This document shows, piece after piece, positions 8,068 through 16,958 of a stretch of 28,274 nt of DNA. Positions within the stretch are counted from its first letter, which is position 1; every line of letters starts with the position of its first letter. The stretch is from Actinomycetota bacterium. Lineage in GTDB: Bacteria > Actinomycetota > Actinomycetes > S36-B12. The position numbers and the translations under genes were made by a program. Below the pieces are notes generated by a model that was given only the letters and a program-made list of their open reading frames with translations, was not told the origin of the DNA and made no database searches. Location of the stretch: NCBI GenBank assembly GCA_009700485.1, contig WLLZ01000010.1:1-28274 (forward strand), given 5' to 3'.

Positions 8068-9059
8068 CTTACAAATTCTTCACACCATCGTTACTGTCGC
8101 GAATAGGAATTCTGCTGTTCCTCTGGTTAGCCTTCACTGCGCTCAGTCCGAACTTCTCGAGTTTCAGCAATGTCTACTCAGTTTTTGAAGGCTTCGCTAT
8201 CGCCGGTCTGGTTGCAGCTGGTGTGGGAACGACGATGCTGGTGGGCGAGCTCGACCTGTCGGTTGGGTCGGTCGCGGCAGTTGCTGGAATCATTGCCGTT
8301 CAATGTACAGGCTTTGGTCTCGTGCCGGCTGTGCTTATCGCTTCGGCAGTGGCCCTCGTCTACGGTTTGGCTCAAGGATGGATCATCGCTAGAACGGGAA
8401 TCAACTCACTCGTCTTCACGATCGCCACCCTTATTCTCGTTCGAGGGGTCGCATTCGCTATGACGCCAACGGCGGTACTCATGCCGATGGACCGGATCGG
8501 AATGAGCGATTTCCTGATCTTCCGGCTGTTCATCTTCTCGCCATTTAGCCTAACCACGATCTGCGTGATCACCGCGCTGGGACTCTTCCTGGGGTACGCG
8601 CGTTGGGGTCGTGAAATGATGGCCTTTGGCGGTGCCAGAAATGAGGCGCGAGCTGCAGGTTTGAACATGAGACGCCCAATTATCATCGCTTTCGCCATTT
8701 CTGCGACGCTCGCTGGCTTGGCTGGATCGTTGGCGTCTATTAAGTCGGCATCGGCTGCGCCCTTCTCTTATGAGGGAATGCTCCTAACCGGAGTGACTGC
8801 CGCGCTAGTTGGGGGCGTGAGCCTGTATGGCGGCAAAGGCACCATGTTTGGGGTTGTCATTGGCGTGCTCATTCTTCGGGTACTTACCGCAGGAATCGCG
8901 AGCCGAGGTGCCGCCGTCTATGTCGAATACCTCGCGACTGGTGTGATCTTGCTCCTGGTGCTCGTTGTCGAATTCACGACGGAGAGCCCTCAGAGGAGAG
9001 CCTGGTCCGAACGCAGGGCCTTCGAGCGGCAACTGGCCGCGGTTTCCGTGCCGGCCTGA
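8064..9059 (+). CDS. Sugar ABC transporter permease 2 (RbsC type)
   Basis: This is the second membrane subunit, 331 residues, of the same RbsC-like family. The TTMLVGELDLSVGSVAAVAG segment matches the family's G-x-D-L-S-V-G-S motif, and GGVSLYGGKGTMFGVVIGVL is the conserved C-terminal loop and helix. It overlaps permease 1 by four bases (ATGA). It is only distantly similar to permease 1, which suggests a heterodimer rather than a recent duplication. The tail after the last helix is charged and cytoplasmic. Confidence 0.93.
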   Translation: MTYKFFTPSLLSRIGILLFLWLAFTALSPNFSSFSNVYSVFEGFAIAGLVAAGVGTTMLVGELDLSVGSVAAVAGIIAVQCTGFGLVPAVLIASAVALVYGLAQGWIIARTGINSLVFTIATLILVRGVAFAMTPTAVLMPMDRIGMSDFLIFRLFIFSPFSLTTICVITALGLFLGYARWGREMMAFGGARNEARAAGLNMRRPIIIAFAISATLAGLAGSLASIKSASAAPFSYEGMLLTGVTAALVGGVSLYGGKGTMFGVVIGVLILRVLTAGIASRGAAVYVEYLATGVILLLVLVVEFTTESPQRRAWSERRAFERQLAAVSVPA

Positions 9060-9089
9060 CACACGCACTATTCAATTCAAGGAGATGAC

Positions 9090-9878
9090 ATGACTGGTCG
9101 TGTTGAAGGAAAAGTATGCGTGGTAACAGGCGGCGCACAGGGTATCGGCGAAGGAATCGCTCGAGGCCTCGCTGCTGAAGGCGCAGCCGTGGTGATTGCT
9201 GACCTGAATGGGGATCGCGCCAAAAACGTGGCTGATTCGATCGTTTCGGCCGGCCAGCGCGCATCATCCTTTCAGGTCGATGTTGGAGAACGTGAGCAGA
9301 TTGCCGCCACATTTGATCATGCGCTGAGCACATTCGGTGGTCTGGATGTGGTGTTCAACAATGCGGGTTTCAACGTGCCCATGAAGTTCCTCACGGTGAC
9401 GGAGGAGAACTGGACCTCAATCATGCGGGTTAATGGTCTAGGGGTGCTCATGGGCATGCAAGAAGCGGCGAAGCGCATGATCGCTTCGGGGAAGGGTGGA
9501 AAAATCATCAACACTGCGTCCATTGCTGGTCGCCAGGGGTTCCCCGACATCGCTCCCTACTGCTCGAGCAAGGCCGCAGTGATCATGTTGACCCAGGCGG
9601 GAGCTAAGGAGCTGGCACCGCACAACATCACGGTGAATGGTTTCGCGCCAGGTGTTGTCGCTACACCACTTTGGGACAAGCTTGATCAGGATCTCATTGA
9701 CATAGGCGCAAGCAGCAAGCCAGGTGAGGCCATTGAAGCCTTCTCGGCCGGAATCCTTTTAGGGAGACCGGCGATGCCTGAGGATCTAGCACCGATGGGA
9801 GTCTTCATGGCTTCGAAGGATTCGGATTACATCACAGGACAGATAATCATGATCGATGGCGGCATGGTGCTGGTTTAA
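9090..9878 (+). CDS. Short-chain dehydrogenase/reductase (SDR)
   Basis: This is a 262-residue classical SDR with the NAD(P)-binding motif TGGAQGIG (residues 13-20), NNAG (90-93), catalytic Ser144 and Y157-x3-K161, and the DGG C-terminal signature. The Asp at the end of beta-2 (VVIADLNGD) favours NAD over NADP. AAGGAGATGAC precedes the ATG. It follows the importer genes by 30 bases and is probably in the same operon. It likely oxidises the imported sugar or a polyol, or acts on a lactol or keto intermediate; ribitol- or sorbitol-dehydrogenase-like roles would fit the kinase and RpiA genes, but this is inference. Confidence 0.9.
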   Translation: MTGRVEGKVCVVTGGAQGIGEGIARGLAAEGAAVVIADLNGDRAKNVADSIVSAGQRASSFQVDVGEREQIAATFDHALSTFGGLDVVFNNAGFNVPMKFLTVTEENWTSIMRVNGLGVLMGMQEAAKRMIASGKGGKIINTASIAGRQGFPDIAPYCSSKAAVIMLTQAGAKELAPHNITVNGFAPGVVATPLWDKLDQDLIDIGASSKPGEAIEAFSAGILLGRPAMPEDLAPMGVFMASKDSDYITGQIIMIDGGMVLV

Positions 9879-9938
9879 GAAAGTAAAAATTCAATGTTCG
9901 AGTGTGCCTCGCCACACCAAAAAAACGATGTCATTTAT

Positions 9939-9955
9939 GTCCGGTGCATCCGGAC
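9939..9955 (+). other. Small GC hairpin before the hydrolase gene
   Basis: GTCCGG-TGCAT-CCGGAC forms a six-base-pair stem with a five-base loop, ending 18 bases before the hydrolase start and just before its ribosome-binding site. It could modulate readthrough or translation. No T-run follows. Confidence 0.35.
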
Positions 9956-9973
9956 TTAAGGGGTGGAAAAATC

Positions 9974-10882
9974 ATGCAGCGCGAAGAGATTGAATTCAAC
10001 AGCGAGGGGTCCATTGTCCGCGGATGGTTCTACCGACCTGATGGAGTTGGACCCTTTCCCACCGTCGTACTCGCGGGTGGTTGGTGCTATGTGCGTGAAC
10101 TGGTTATGCCCTACTATGCCGAGGAATTTGCCGCAAAGGGCATAGCAGCATTGGTTTTTGATTACCGTAACCTCGGCGTCTCCGATGGTGAGCCTCGTCA
10201 ACACTTGGACCCGTGGGCTCAGATCCGTGATTATCAAAACGCACTGAGTTATTTAGAGACTCGTGATGATGTCAATGCCGAGAGGATTGGTGCATGGGGC
10301 ATAAGTTACTCGGGGGGCCACGTCATCGTGCTTGCCGCAACTGATCCTCGCGTGAAGGTCATCGTCAGCCAGATTCCCGTAGTTGACGGTTATCGCAACA
10401 TGCGCCGGGTTCAGGGCACGATGGGTTATCGCAAGCTCTGGGACATCATCCAAGAGGACCGTGCGTTGAGATTCAAAGATCCCGGATCACGTTTGTACAT
10501 ACCTCATGCGACAGCGGAACCAGAGAAGGATCTATCTACCTGGCCATTTCCTGAGACGTACACAACTTTCAAGGCTCTGAAAGAGACGGAGGCGCCGCTC
10601 TATCAGAACAGCAGCACCGTGGAGTCCGTTGATCTACTACTTAATTACGACATTATCCCCTTCTGTAGAAGGGTGTACAACACGCCGACTTTGATGATTG
10701 TCGCTGAGGGTGATGACCTCACCCTCTGGGATCTGGAGATCGGCGCATACAACGAATTACCGACCTCAAAGAAGAAGCTTCATGTGCTTCCGCACACGAC
10801 ACACATGACCCTTTACAGCGATCGGTCTAAATTAGCAACAGCGGCTGAGTTGGCCTCGACCTGGTTTACGGAAAATCTCTGA
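9974..10882 (+). CDS. Alpha/beta-hydrolase fold protein
   Basis: This is a 302-residue serine hydrolase-type protein. The nucleophile elbow is GISYSGG with Ser111, the general base is likely His277 (PHTTHM), and the acid is probably an Asp in EGDDLTLWD (about 245-250). The opening, with GWFYRPDGVGPFPTVVLAGG, is typical of dienelactone-hydrolase/X-Pro-peptidase-like alpha/beta hydrolases acting on small esters, lactones or C-C bonds. ATG 9974 has AAGGGGTGG seven bases upstream; an open frame from GTG 9902 would add 24 Cys-rich residues unlike the family. Its stop overlaps the following aldehyde dehydrogenase start (TGATG). It may open a lactone or cleave a diketo acid, but its substrate is unknown. 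Confidence 0.85.
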   Translation: MQREEIEFNSEGSIVRGWFYRPDGVGPFPTVVLAGGWCYVRELVMPYYAEEFAAKGIAALVFDYRNLGVSDGEPRQHLDPWAQIRDYQNALSYLETRDDVNAERIGAWGISYSGGHVIVLAATDPRVKVIVSQIPVVDGYRNMRRVQGTMGYRKLWDIIQEDRALRFKDPGSRLYIPHATAEPEKDLSTWPFPETYTTFKALKETEAPLYQNSSTVESVDLLLNYDIIPFCRRVYNTPTLMIVAEGDDLTLWDLEIGAYNELPTSKKKLHVLPHTTHMTLYSDRSKLATAAELASTWFTENL

Positions 10883-12366
10883 TGCTTGACGCTCTACCGT
10901 CCTATGGTCACTGGATCGATGGGGCTATCCAACTTCCCTCCAATGGGCACTTCATTCCCACCCTTGATCCCAATATCGGGGAGCCATGGGCGGAGATTGC
11001 AGATGGAGACTCCGCGGATGTTCGACTTGCTGTCGACGCGGCCTCGGAGGCCTTTGTTTCCTGGCGGGTCACCGGGCCGAGTAGGCGCGCAGAGATCCTC
11101 TGGAGAATGGGCGACCTGATAGCGGAAAACGCTGAGGAGTTGGCTGGCCTTGAGTCGAGGGATTCCGGCAAGGTGATCAGAGAGGTGAGAGGGCAGGTTT
11201 TGGCGCTTAAGTCGTGGTACCACTACTACGCGTCGCTGGCCTACCATCTGGAGGGGCGAACAATACCGCATGATTCACGAACATTGACCGTGCTGACCCG
11301 ACAGGAACCTTACGGAGTTCTGGGAATCATCCCCCCATTCAACTCGCCCCTGCTTCTTGCGTCGATGGCTATTGGCCCAGGCCTTGCTGCTGGTAACACG
11401 ATCGTTGTGAAACCGCCGGAGATAAACTCCCTTTCCCTGTTCACCTTGGGTCGCATTTCCAAGGAGGCTGGTCTTCCCGATGGTTGCCTAAATGTTGTCC
11501 ATGGTCGGGGCAGCACAGCAGGTGACGAGTTGACGGGTAATCCTGCGGTTCGGAAGGTTTTCTTTACCGGAGGTCCTGAATCGGCGAAGAAAGTTCTACA
11601 TCGGGTTGCCGAGGGGCTTAAACCGACGATCCTTGAGTTGGGAGGGAAGTCCGCAAACATATTTTTTGAGGATGTGGATGTTCCTAACGTTGTCAATGGT
11701 GTCATCGCAGGGATCTTTGCGGCGGCGGGTCAGACCTGTGTTGCAGGTTCTCGTCTGTTCGTACATGAGTCCATCGCGTCGGAATTGATTTCCCTCGTGG
11801 CTGACCGAGCCAAGCGGATCATCATGGGGGATCCTCGCAAGGATGAGACAGAGATGGGCCCGATGTCCCAGTTGACTCTGGTCGAGGGCGCTAACCGCAG
11901 GGTTGCAAGAGCTATTGAGCAGGGTGCCACGGTTCTCGCTGGGGGTGCGGATGCCCCTCGGCCTGAGCGCGGTTGGTTCATGCCACCGACGGTCATCGAC
12001 GGGGTTACCACCGATATGGAGGTGGTTCGTGAAGAGATCTTCGGGCCTGTTCTCTCAATAATTCGATTCACCAATGAGGATGAGGTGATTTCGATGGCGA
12101 ATGACACCGAATACGGCCTAGCCGCTGGGATATGGACCAATAATCTTGGTAGAGCGCATCGGGTTGCGGATGCGCTTGAAGCTGGAACCGTATGGATCAA
12201 CACCTACCGGGCGTTGAATTTCGCTGTTCCCTTCGGGGGAATCAAGGGCAGCGGCTTCGGTCGCGAGAACGGAATGGATGGGTTGAGGGAATTCACTCAG
12301 CCTAAATCGATCTGGGTCGAATCAAGTAGCGAGCCGGTAGGTGACCCTTTCACCTTGCGGACGTAG
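10882..12366 (+). CDS. NAD(P)-dependent aldehyde dehydrogenase
   Basis: This is a full-length, 494-residue aldehyde dehydrogenase. Catalytic Glu is at about 252 (LELGGKSANIFF) and catalytic Cys at about 286 (AAGQTCVAGSR). The EEIFGPVLSIIRF motif and the C-terminal PFGGIKGSGFGRENG block are also present. It starts one base inside the hydrolase stop, so the two are translationally coupled and probably act in sequence. It is a different branch from the partial aldehyde dehydrogenase at the window start. Candidate substrates are glycolaldehyde, lactaldehyde or a semialdehyde from sugar cleavage (inference). The 125-base gap after it carries no clear terminator. Confidence 0.93.
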   Translation: MLDALPSYGHWIDGAIQLPSNGHFIPTLDPNIGEPWAEIADGDSADVRLAVDAASEAFVSWRVTGPSRRAEILWRMGDLIAENAEELAGLESRDSGKVIREVRGQVLALKSWYHYYASLAYHLEGRTIPHDSRTLTVLTRQEPYGVLGIIPPFNSPLLLASMAIGPGLAAGNTIVVKPPEINSLSLFTLGRISKEAGLPDGCLNVVHGRGSTAGDELTGNPAVRKVFFTGGPESAKKVLHRVAEGLKPTILELGGKSANIFFEDVDVPNVVNGVIAGIFAAAGQTCVAGSRLFVHESIASELISLVADRAKRIIMGDPRKDETEMGPMSQLTLVEGANRRVARAIEQGATVLAGGADAPRPERGWFMPPTVIDGVTTDMEVVREEIFGPVLSIIRFTNEDEVISMANDTEYGLAAGIWTNNLGRAHRVADALEAGTVWINTYRALNFAVPFGGIKGSGFGRENGMDGLREFTQPKSIWVESSSEPVGDPFTLRT

Positions 12367-12491
12367 TTGTCAGACAGGCTAAACCCCTTCCAATCACCAT
12401 TACATATGGCGCGTAGATATATCGAGCAAAGAATTGGCAGGTCAGAGGTCGGAAATACAGGAAAGTATCCACCCAACGAAAAGGAGCAGTG

Positions 12492-13277
12492 ATGGGAAGA
12501 TTTGACGGAAAAGTGGCGATCGTGGTCGGCGGAGCTCAGGGAATCGGGCGGGTGACGGCGGAGAAATATGCGGCCGAGGGAGCGATTTTGGTCGTGACCG
12601 ATGTGAAGCCGGATGTAGAGAAGACCTTTACTGAGATCCAGGCGGCTAACCCAGGCCTCAAGGGGTTTGCGATGGTTCACGATGTCACAAAAGGAGCTCA
12701 GTCTCAGGCGGTAACGGATCGGGTCATGAAGGAGTTCGGCAAGATTGACATCCTGGCCCACATCGCTGGTGTTGTTCAGAAGGCAGATAAGGTCGAAGAT
12801 CTTGATCACGAAGAGTTCATGCGTGTATACGGGGTGAACATCGGTGGCCCCTTCTTGATGACCAAGGCAGTAGTTCCCGCCATGCGAAAGAACAATTACG
12901 GCCGTATTGTCATCATCGGGTCCTATTACGGCAGGCATGGCGTGGCCTACTTCGCGGCTTACAACTCGTCGAAAGCGGCTGTCATCAATTTCGCGGCCTC
13001 CTTGGCCCTAGAGGTCGCAGACAGCAATATCACGGTGAACACAGTCTCCCCTGGCATGGTGAATACCCTGATGCACCAGGATGCATTGCGAGGCGAGGCA
13101 GATAACCGGGGCATCACCTTTGAGGAGATGCGCGATATCGAGTGGGGTAAGACCCCCTTCGGTCGAGCGGGCGAGCCTGAGGATATTGCCAACGCCGTTC
13201 TCTTCCTTACATCGGACGATGCTAGTTACATCACCGGAGCATCCCTTGATGTCAACGGCGGCGTGCTGACGCGCTAG
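12492..13277 (+). CDS. Short-chain dehydrogenase/reductase (SDR)
   Basis: This 261-residue SDR has GGAQGIG (residues 13-19, with Gly replacing the usual Thr before it), catalytic Ser144 and Y157-x3-K161, and a C-terminal NGG. Asp in VVTDVKPD after beta-2 suggests NAD. The dinucleotide segment reads VVGGAQGIG rather than VTGG, a minor deviation. ATG 12492 and an overlapping in-frame GTG at 12489 are both possible; AAGGAG at 12481-12486 fits either. It is preceded by a 125-base AT-richer gap that may hold a promoter and is followed by a strong hairpin, so it may be transcribed alone. Sugar or polyol oxidation is likely; the substrate is unknown. Confidence 0.9.
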   Translation: MGRFDGKVAIVVGGAQGIGRVTAEKYAAEGAILVVTDVKPDVEKTFTEIQAANPGLKGFAMVHDVTKGAQSQAVTDRVMKEFGKIDILAHIAGVVQKADKVEDLDHEEFMRVYGVNIGGPFLMTKAVVPAMRKNNYGRIVIIGSYYGRHGVAYFAAYNSSKAAVINFAASLALEVADSNITVNTVSPGMVNTLMHQDALRGEADNRGITFEEMRDIEWGKTPFGRAGEPEDIANAVLFLTSDDASYITGASLDVNGGVLTR

Positions 13278-13286
13278 AAGAACGCG

Positions 13287-13327
13287 GTGGGCGCGCCGGC
13301 CAGCAATTCGATGGCCGGTGCGCCCAC
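13287..13327 (+). terminator. GC-rich hairpin after the SDR gene, probable terminator
   Basis: GTGGGCGCGCCGGCCA pairs with TGGCCGGTGCGCCCAC over 16 positions (one G-U) around a nine-base loop, starting nine bases after the stop. No immediate T-run follows, which is common for actinobacterial hairpin terminators. It separates the SDR from the CoA-ligase operon. Confidence 0.65.
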
Positions 13328-13389
13328 GGCGGCTGCTCCGGAAGTTTTAGCTTGGAAGCGCACCTTTTTCAGTGTGGAGAGGACCCCAC

Positions 13390-14973
13390 GTGGTTAGTTT
13401 GACGCCGCTGAGCTTTCTCCGGCGATCAAGCGATGTTTACCCAGATAAAGTTGCCGTGGTAGGTCATGGTCAGAAGGACATCAGCTACGTTGAGTTGAGA
13501 AGCCGAGCTGACTGCCTATCGGATGTGCTGAGGCAATCCGGTTTTGAGCCGGGCGATCGTGTGGCGGTCCTGCTATACAACGGTCTCGCGATGATCGATG
13601 CGCATTTTGGGGTACCCGGGGCCGAGTGCATTCTCGTTGCCCTGAATACCCGCCTGGCGGCTGAGGAGTACCGCTACATTCTGAACCATTGTGGCGCGAA
13701 GGTTTTGATCGTTGACAAGAGTCTCGCGGGGCAGTTGATAGATGTGCTGCCGGATATTGCCGCGATAGTGCAAGTAATCGAGGTGGGCGCTGGCCCGGAA
13801 GTAATTAAGGGTTCCCTGCCGTATGAATTGTGGTTGAGGTCTGCGGTCATTTCCCAAGGAATGGTTGATCCCGCGGACGAAAACGCTGTTCTGGCGATCA
13901 ACTACACCAGTGGAACAACCGGGCGTCCGAAGGGTGTGATGTACACCCATCGTGGGGCTTACCTGAACGCCCTGGGTACCGCTTTAAGTTTCGGCTTGAA
14001 TTACGACTCCGTTTACTTATGGACTCTTCCTATGTTCCATTGTAATGGATGGTGCTTTATCTGGTCGGTCTCAGCCATGGGTGCACGACACGTGTGCATT
14101 CCTCGGCCGGATCCCGATGCGATAAATCAGATGCTCACCTCTCATGACGTTACTCATTTCGCAGCGGCTCCTATTGTTCTGGAATCCCTAATCAATCATG
14201 AATCCACGAGTCGTTTGAATCTTCGGCAGGTGGTCAGCGTAGCGACAGGTGGGGCGCCGCCATCACCAAGAACAATTACGATGATCACGAGTTTGGGGAT
14301 GAGTCTCACGCATCTGTACGGCTTGACGGAAACCTATGGACCCTGCTTGGTTTGTGAACTGCAGCCTTCATGGGAGGAACTTCCGTTGCCAGAGAAGATG
14401 GAGCGAATGTCCAGGCAAGGGGTACGTACGATAACCGTGGGAAACATTCGTGTTGTCGACAGTGACCTCAAGGATGTCAAACGAAATGGTACTGAGATGG
14501 GCGAGATTGTATGCAGGTCGAACTCCGTCATGGCCGGCTACTTTAATGACGACGCGGCGACAGCGGCGGCGTTCCAAGAGGGGTGGTTCAGGACCGGAGA
14601 TCTAGCTGTCATTCATGAGGATGGTTACATTGAGATCAGGGACCGGGCGAAGGACATCATTATCAGCGGTGGTGAGAACATTTCGTCCGTAGAGGTGGAG
14701 AATGCTCTGATGTCACACCCAGAGGTGCTGGAGGTCGCCGTTATCTCAAGGGCTGATGAAAGATGGGGGGAGGTTCCGGTGGCAGTAGTGGTGCTCAGGA
14801 GCGCGGGGAGCGTGAGCGGAATCGAATTGATTGAGTACGTTCAAGGCAAGATCGCGCGTTTCAAAGCGCCGAAGAGCGTGTTTTTCGCAGAGATTCCGAA
14901 GACCTCAACGGGAAAGATCCAAAAGGCCATCCTCAGGGAGAAACTTTCGGCGGGAGAGTTCGATGATGTCTAG
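13390..14973 (+). CDS. AMP-forming acyl-CoA synthetase (acid-CoA ligase)
   Basis: This 527-residue adenylate-forming enzyme activates a carboxylic acid with ATP and CoA. Motifs are the P-loop-like YTSGTTGRPKG (about 172-182), YGLTETYGP (about 309), GWFRTGDLAVIHEDGY, the hinge DRAKDIIISGGENIS, and the C-terminal PKTSTGKIQK whose Lys (about 507) is the adenylation catalytic residue. It resembles medium-chain/fatty-acid and methylmercaptopropionate-type CoA ligases. GTG 13390 is chosen because GGAGAGGA lies six bases upstream and the family-typical N-terminus follows; GTG 13372 would add six residues. The next genes encode a lactonase-like hydrolase, a dehydrogenase and BKACE, so the acid is likely a pathway intermediate rather than a fatty acid (inference). 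Confidence 0.92.
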   Translation: MVSLTPLSFLRRSSDVYPDKVAVVGHGQKDISYVELRSRADCLSDVLRQSGFEPGDRVAVLLYNGLAMIDAHFGVPGAECILVALNTRLAAEEYRYILNHCGAKVLIVDKSLAGQLIDVLPDIAAIVQVIEVGAGPEVIKGSLPYELWLRSAVISQGMVDPADENAVLAINYTSGTTGRPKGVMYTHRGAYLNALGTALSFGLNYDSVYLWTLPMFHCNGWCFIWSVSAMGARHVCIPRPDPDAINQMLTSHDVTHFAAAPIVLESLINHESTSRLNLRQVVSVATGGAPPSPRTITMITSLGMSLTHLYGLTETYGPCLVCELQPSWEELPLPEKMERMSRQGVRTITVGNIRVVDSDLKDVKRNGTEMGEIVCRSNSVMAGYFNDDAATAAAFQEGWFRTGDLAVIHEDGYIEIRDRAKDIIISGGENISSVEVENALMSHPEVLEVAVISRADERWGEVPVAVVVLRSAGSVSGIELIEYVQGKIARFKAPKSVFFAEIPKTSTGKIQKAILREKLSAGEFDDV

Positions 14974-15058
14974 TGATGAGGATCGCATGGTGGCTGCTTG
15001 GCAGCTGACTGTGGATTATCGCCTTGAGCAAATTTCGAATGAAATGATCTCGCGATGA
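14963..15058 (+). CDS. Possible 31-residue small ORF bridging ligase and hydrolase genes
   Basis: This ORF starts at ATG 14963 (or ATG 14966) inside the end of the ligase gene, preceded by CGGGAGAG at a good distance, and ends in an ATGA overlap with the hydrolase start. The peptide begins MMSSDEDRMVAAWQL and is acidic at the start with an amphipathic middle. No family is recognised. The hydrolase gene itself has no clear ribosome-binding site, so this ORF could act by translational coupling, as a leader peptide, or as a real small protein. It may also be chance, and confidence is modest. Confidence 0.4.
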   Translation: MMSSDEDRMVAAWQLTVDYRLEQISNEMISR

Positions 15059-15924
15059 AAACTATTGTGCGGCGGGTTTATCTTCTCGATGGCGGTGCTC
15101 TTGACGTGGAGTCAAGTGCCATCGTACCGGGCAGGGATTATGGGACGAGAATTCAGATTCCTGTCCAGATGTTTCTTGTTGACACCTCGCGCGGCTTCAT
15201 TCTGATTGACACGGGGAATGACCCGGATGTCATGGAGGATGCTGAGGGCATCTGGGGCCGGGCACTTGCAACGGCAGCTCGCCCGGTGATGGAACCTCGC
15301 AACCACCCCCTCGAGCAACTGGGGCTCCTAGGCCTCACTGAGTCTGACATCAGGATGGTTATTTACACCCACCTTCATCATGATCACTGCGGGGGAGGGC
15401 GTTTCTTTCCTGATGCCATCCACGTAGTACAGAAGGCCGAGTATCGTTGGGCATCGCGCCCCGATCAATTCGCGTCACTCACTTACGTTCCTTCGGATTT
15501 CCAACATGAGCAACTTTCCTGGAAACTGATGGAAGGTGATCTGTGCATTCTCCCCGGTATCCACCTGATCTCGACGCCGGGGCATACCCCTGGTCACCAG
15601 TCGATTGCCTTGTGGGACGTACCTGAATGCGGCTCTTTGATTATTGCAGGTGACGCAATCAACTGCGAGTCGAGTATCACAGATGACCTCCCGCCGGGAT
15701 TCACGAGCGATGCGTCAGCAGCAGCCTCATCCATGCATCGGCTGACGGCGTTGGCTTCGGTCGCACAAGCCAGTTTGATTGTAAGTCATGACATGGGGTT
15801 TTTCGATTCGCTGCCGAAGGCACCGGAGCCACTCCGAAATATGGCTGCTAGGACCCGCGAGCTATGCGAGGCTGGGCTTAGCTCAATATACGGCGATTCC
15901 CTTGACCCAGCTCAATTGATGTGA
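15055..15924 (+). CDS. Metallo-beta-lactamase-fold hydrolase, lactonase-like
   Basis: This is a 289-residue di-zinc hydrolase of the MBL fold. Metal ligands are readable: HLHHDH (106-111), H177 in STPGHTPGHQS, D200 in IIAGDAI, and a late His in VSHDMG. The spacing and the GHTPGH motif resemble AHL-lactonase/gamma-butyrolactonase proteins (AiiA, AttM/BlcC). In this setting it more likely opens a sugar or hydroxy-acid lactone than quenches quorum sensing (inference). A thioesterase role is an alternative. It overlaps a small upstream ORF by ATGA and precedes a PanE-like dehydrogenase by 19 bases. No signal peptide is present, so it is cytoplasmic. Confidence 0.88.
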   Translation: MKTIVRRVYLLDGGALDVESSAIVPGRDYGTRIQIPVQMFLVDTSRGFILIDTGNDPDVMEDAEGIWGRALATAARPVMEPRNHPLEQLGLLGLTESDIRMVIYTHLHHDHCGGGRFFPDAIHVVQKAEYRWASRPDQFASLTYVPSDFQHEQLSWKLMEGDLCILPGIHLISTPGHTPGHQSIALWDVPECGSLIIAGDAINCESSITDDLPPGFTSDASAAASSMHRLTALASVAQASLIVSHDMGFFDSLPKAPEPLRNMAARTRELCEAGLSSIYGDSLDPAQLM

Positions 15925-15943
15925 GTGACGGAAAGGCGAAGCC

Positions 15944-16954
15944 ATGTCTCCTCGGGTTCTAGTGATTGGAGCAGGGGCTATCGGCGGAGTTCTCGCCTCT
16001 GGCCTCATTCGCGCTGGAGCGGACGTAACGGCGCTGGAGGCAAATAGGAAACACGCAAACGCTATCAGCGGTGAGGGTCTACATGTTGATGAATTGGGAG
16101 TTGCGCATCGGACAAGAATTCCGTCGGCATGCGCGGTGGGAGAACTGTCGGGGCAATTCGATTTCGGGCTAATCACGCTGAAGTCGATATTCATTGAAGA
16201 TGCCATCGGCCCTCTCGTGGCGGGAAAGAGAGTCCAGACGTATGTCTCGCTGGGTAATGGACTGGTGCAGGGGAGAATAGCGGCGCTCACCGGTGCTGAA
16301 TCACTGGTCATTGGCACCGTTGAGTGGGGTGCGACAAACATTGGGCCAGGTGTGCTCGCTCAGACGACTCGCGCGCCTATCGTGGTGGGCGAATCGTCAG
16401 GAGTGGACTCTGATCGCCTCCAACGCTTAGCGGGAGTCCTTCAGGGGAGCAGTGAGGTGCGGGTCTCGTCAAACATTTATGGCCAGGTGTGGTCAAAGCT
16501 CCTTCTCAATAGCTCTCTTTCCGGTCTGGGTGCCATCAGCGGGCTAATCTATGCCGATATCGTCGGTGACAAGACCGGCAAGGCCCTTGCCCTCGAGCTG
16601 TGGAGTGAGGGGGTTTGCGTCGCCGAAGCCTGCGGGATAAGCCTTGAAGACGTGGCCGGCATGGATCCTTACCGTCCGGTCGTCTCGGCGACGAATTCCA
16701 AACAGGAGGCAGGGGCAGCCTTGGAGGAGTTGATGGTGCGACTCGGTCCAACACGAGCGTCCATGCTTCAGGACCTTGATAGAGGAGTCCTTACTGAAGT
16801 CGACGTTATCAATGGTGGCGTGGTGGCGAGTGGTGCCTCTGTTGGAATCCGGGCCCCTTTGAATGAGGGCATTGTCAAGATGATCCATGAGTGCGAATTA
16901 GGAATCCGGAAGCCGGAAATCAGCAACCTAAATGAACTACGAGAGAGAGCGTGA
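15944..16954 (+). CDS. Ketopantoate reductase (ApbA/PanE)-family dehydrogenase, copy 1
   Basis: This is a 336-residue NAD(P)-dependent enzyme. The N-terminal Rossmann motif is VIGAGAIGGVLASGL. Conserved PanE residues appear in LITLKS (Lys), SLGNGL (Asn), QVWSKLLLNS (Lys) and TEVDVINGG (Glu), so it is probably active. Pantothenate synthesis is unlikely given the neighbours: it sits between a lactonase-like gene and BKACE, whose start is five bases after its stop. A role oxidising a hydroxy acid to the keto acid cleaved by BKACE is attractive (inference). It is more divergent than the other two family members at 24641-25654 and 26046-27074. Confidence 0.88.
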   Translation: MSPRVLVIGAGAIGGVLASGLIRAGADVTALEANRKHANAISGEGLHVDELGVAHRTRIPSACAVGELSGQFDFGLITLKSIFIEDAIGPLVAGKRVQTYVSLGNGLVQGRIAALTGAESLVIGTVEWGATNIGPGVLAQTTRAPIVVGESSGVDSDRLQRLAGVLQGSSEVRVSSNIYGQVWSKLLLNSSLSGLGAISGLIYADIVGDKTGKALALELWSEGVCVAEACGISLEDVAGMDPYRPVVSATNSKQEAGAALEELMVRLGPTRASMLQDLDRGVLTEVDVINGGVVASGASVGIRAPLNEGIVKMIHECELGIRKPEISNLNELRERA

Positions 16955-16958
16955 AGCA

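Noticed and set aside
9902..9973. Upstream GTG extension of the alpha/beta hydrolase
   Set aside because: It adds a short Cys-rich leader unlike the family, while ATG 9974 has a good ribosome-binding site.
12427..12436. CAAAGAATTG before the SDR at 12492, similar to the operator core CAAwCGATTG
   Set aside because: It matches 8 of 10 positions but lacks the central CG and has no longer palindrome around it, so chance is likely.
12297..12938. 213-codon open frame on the minus strand
   Set aside because: Antisense to the aldehyde dehydrogenase end and the SDR, both with clear family motifs; the antisense protein shows no recognisable domain.
15055..15924. Quorum-quenching AHL lactonase interpretation of the MBL-fold hydrolase
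   Set aside because: The motifs fit the lactonase group, but the metabolic neighbours make a catabolic lactone or thioester more likely; no quorum-sensing genes are present.
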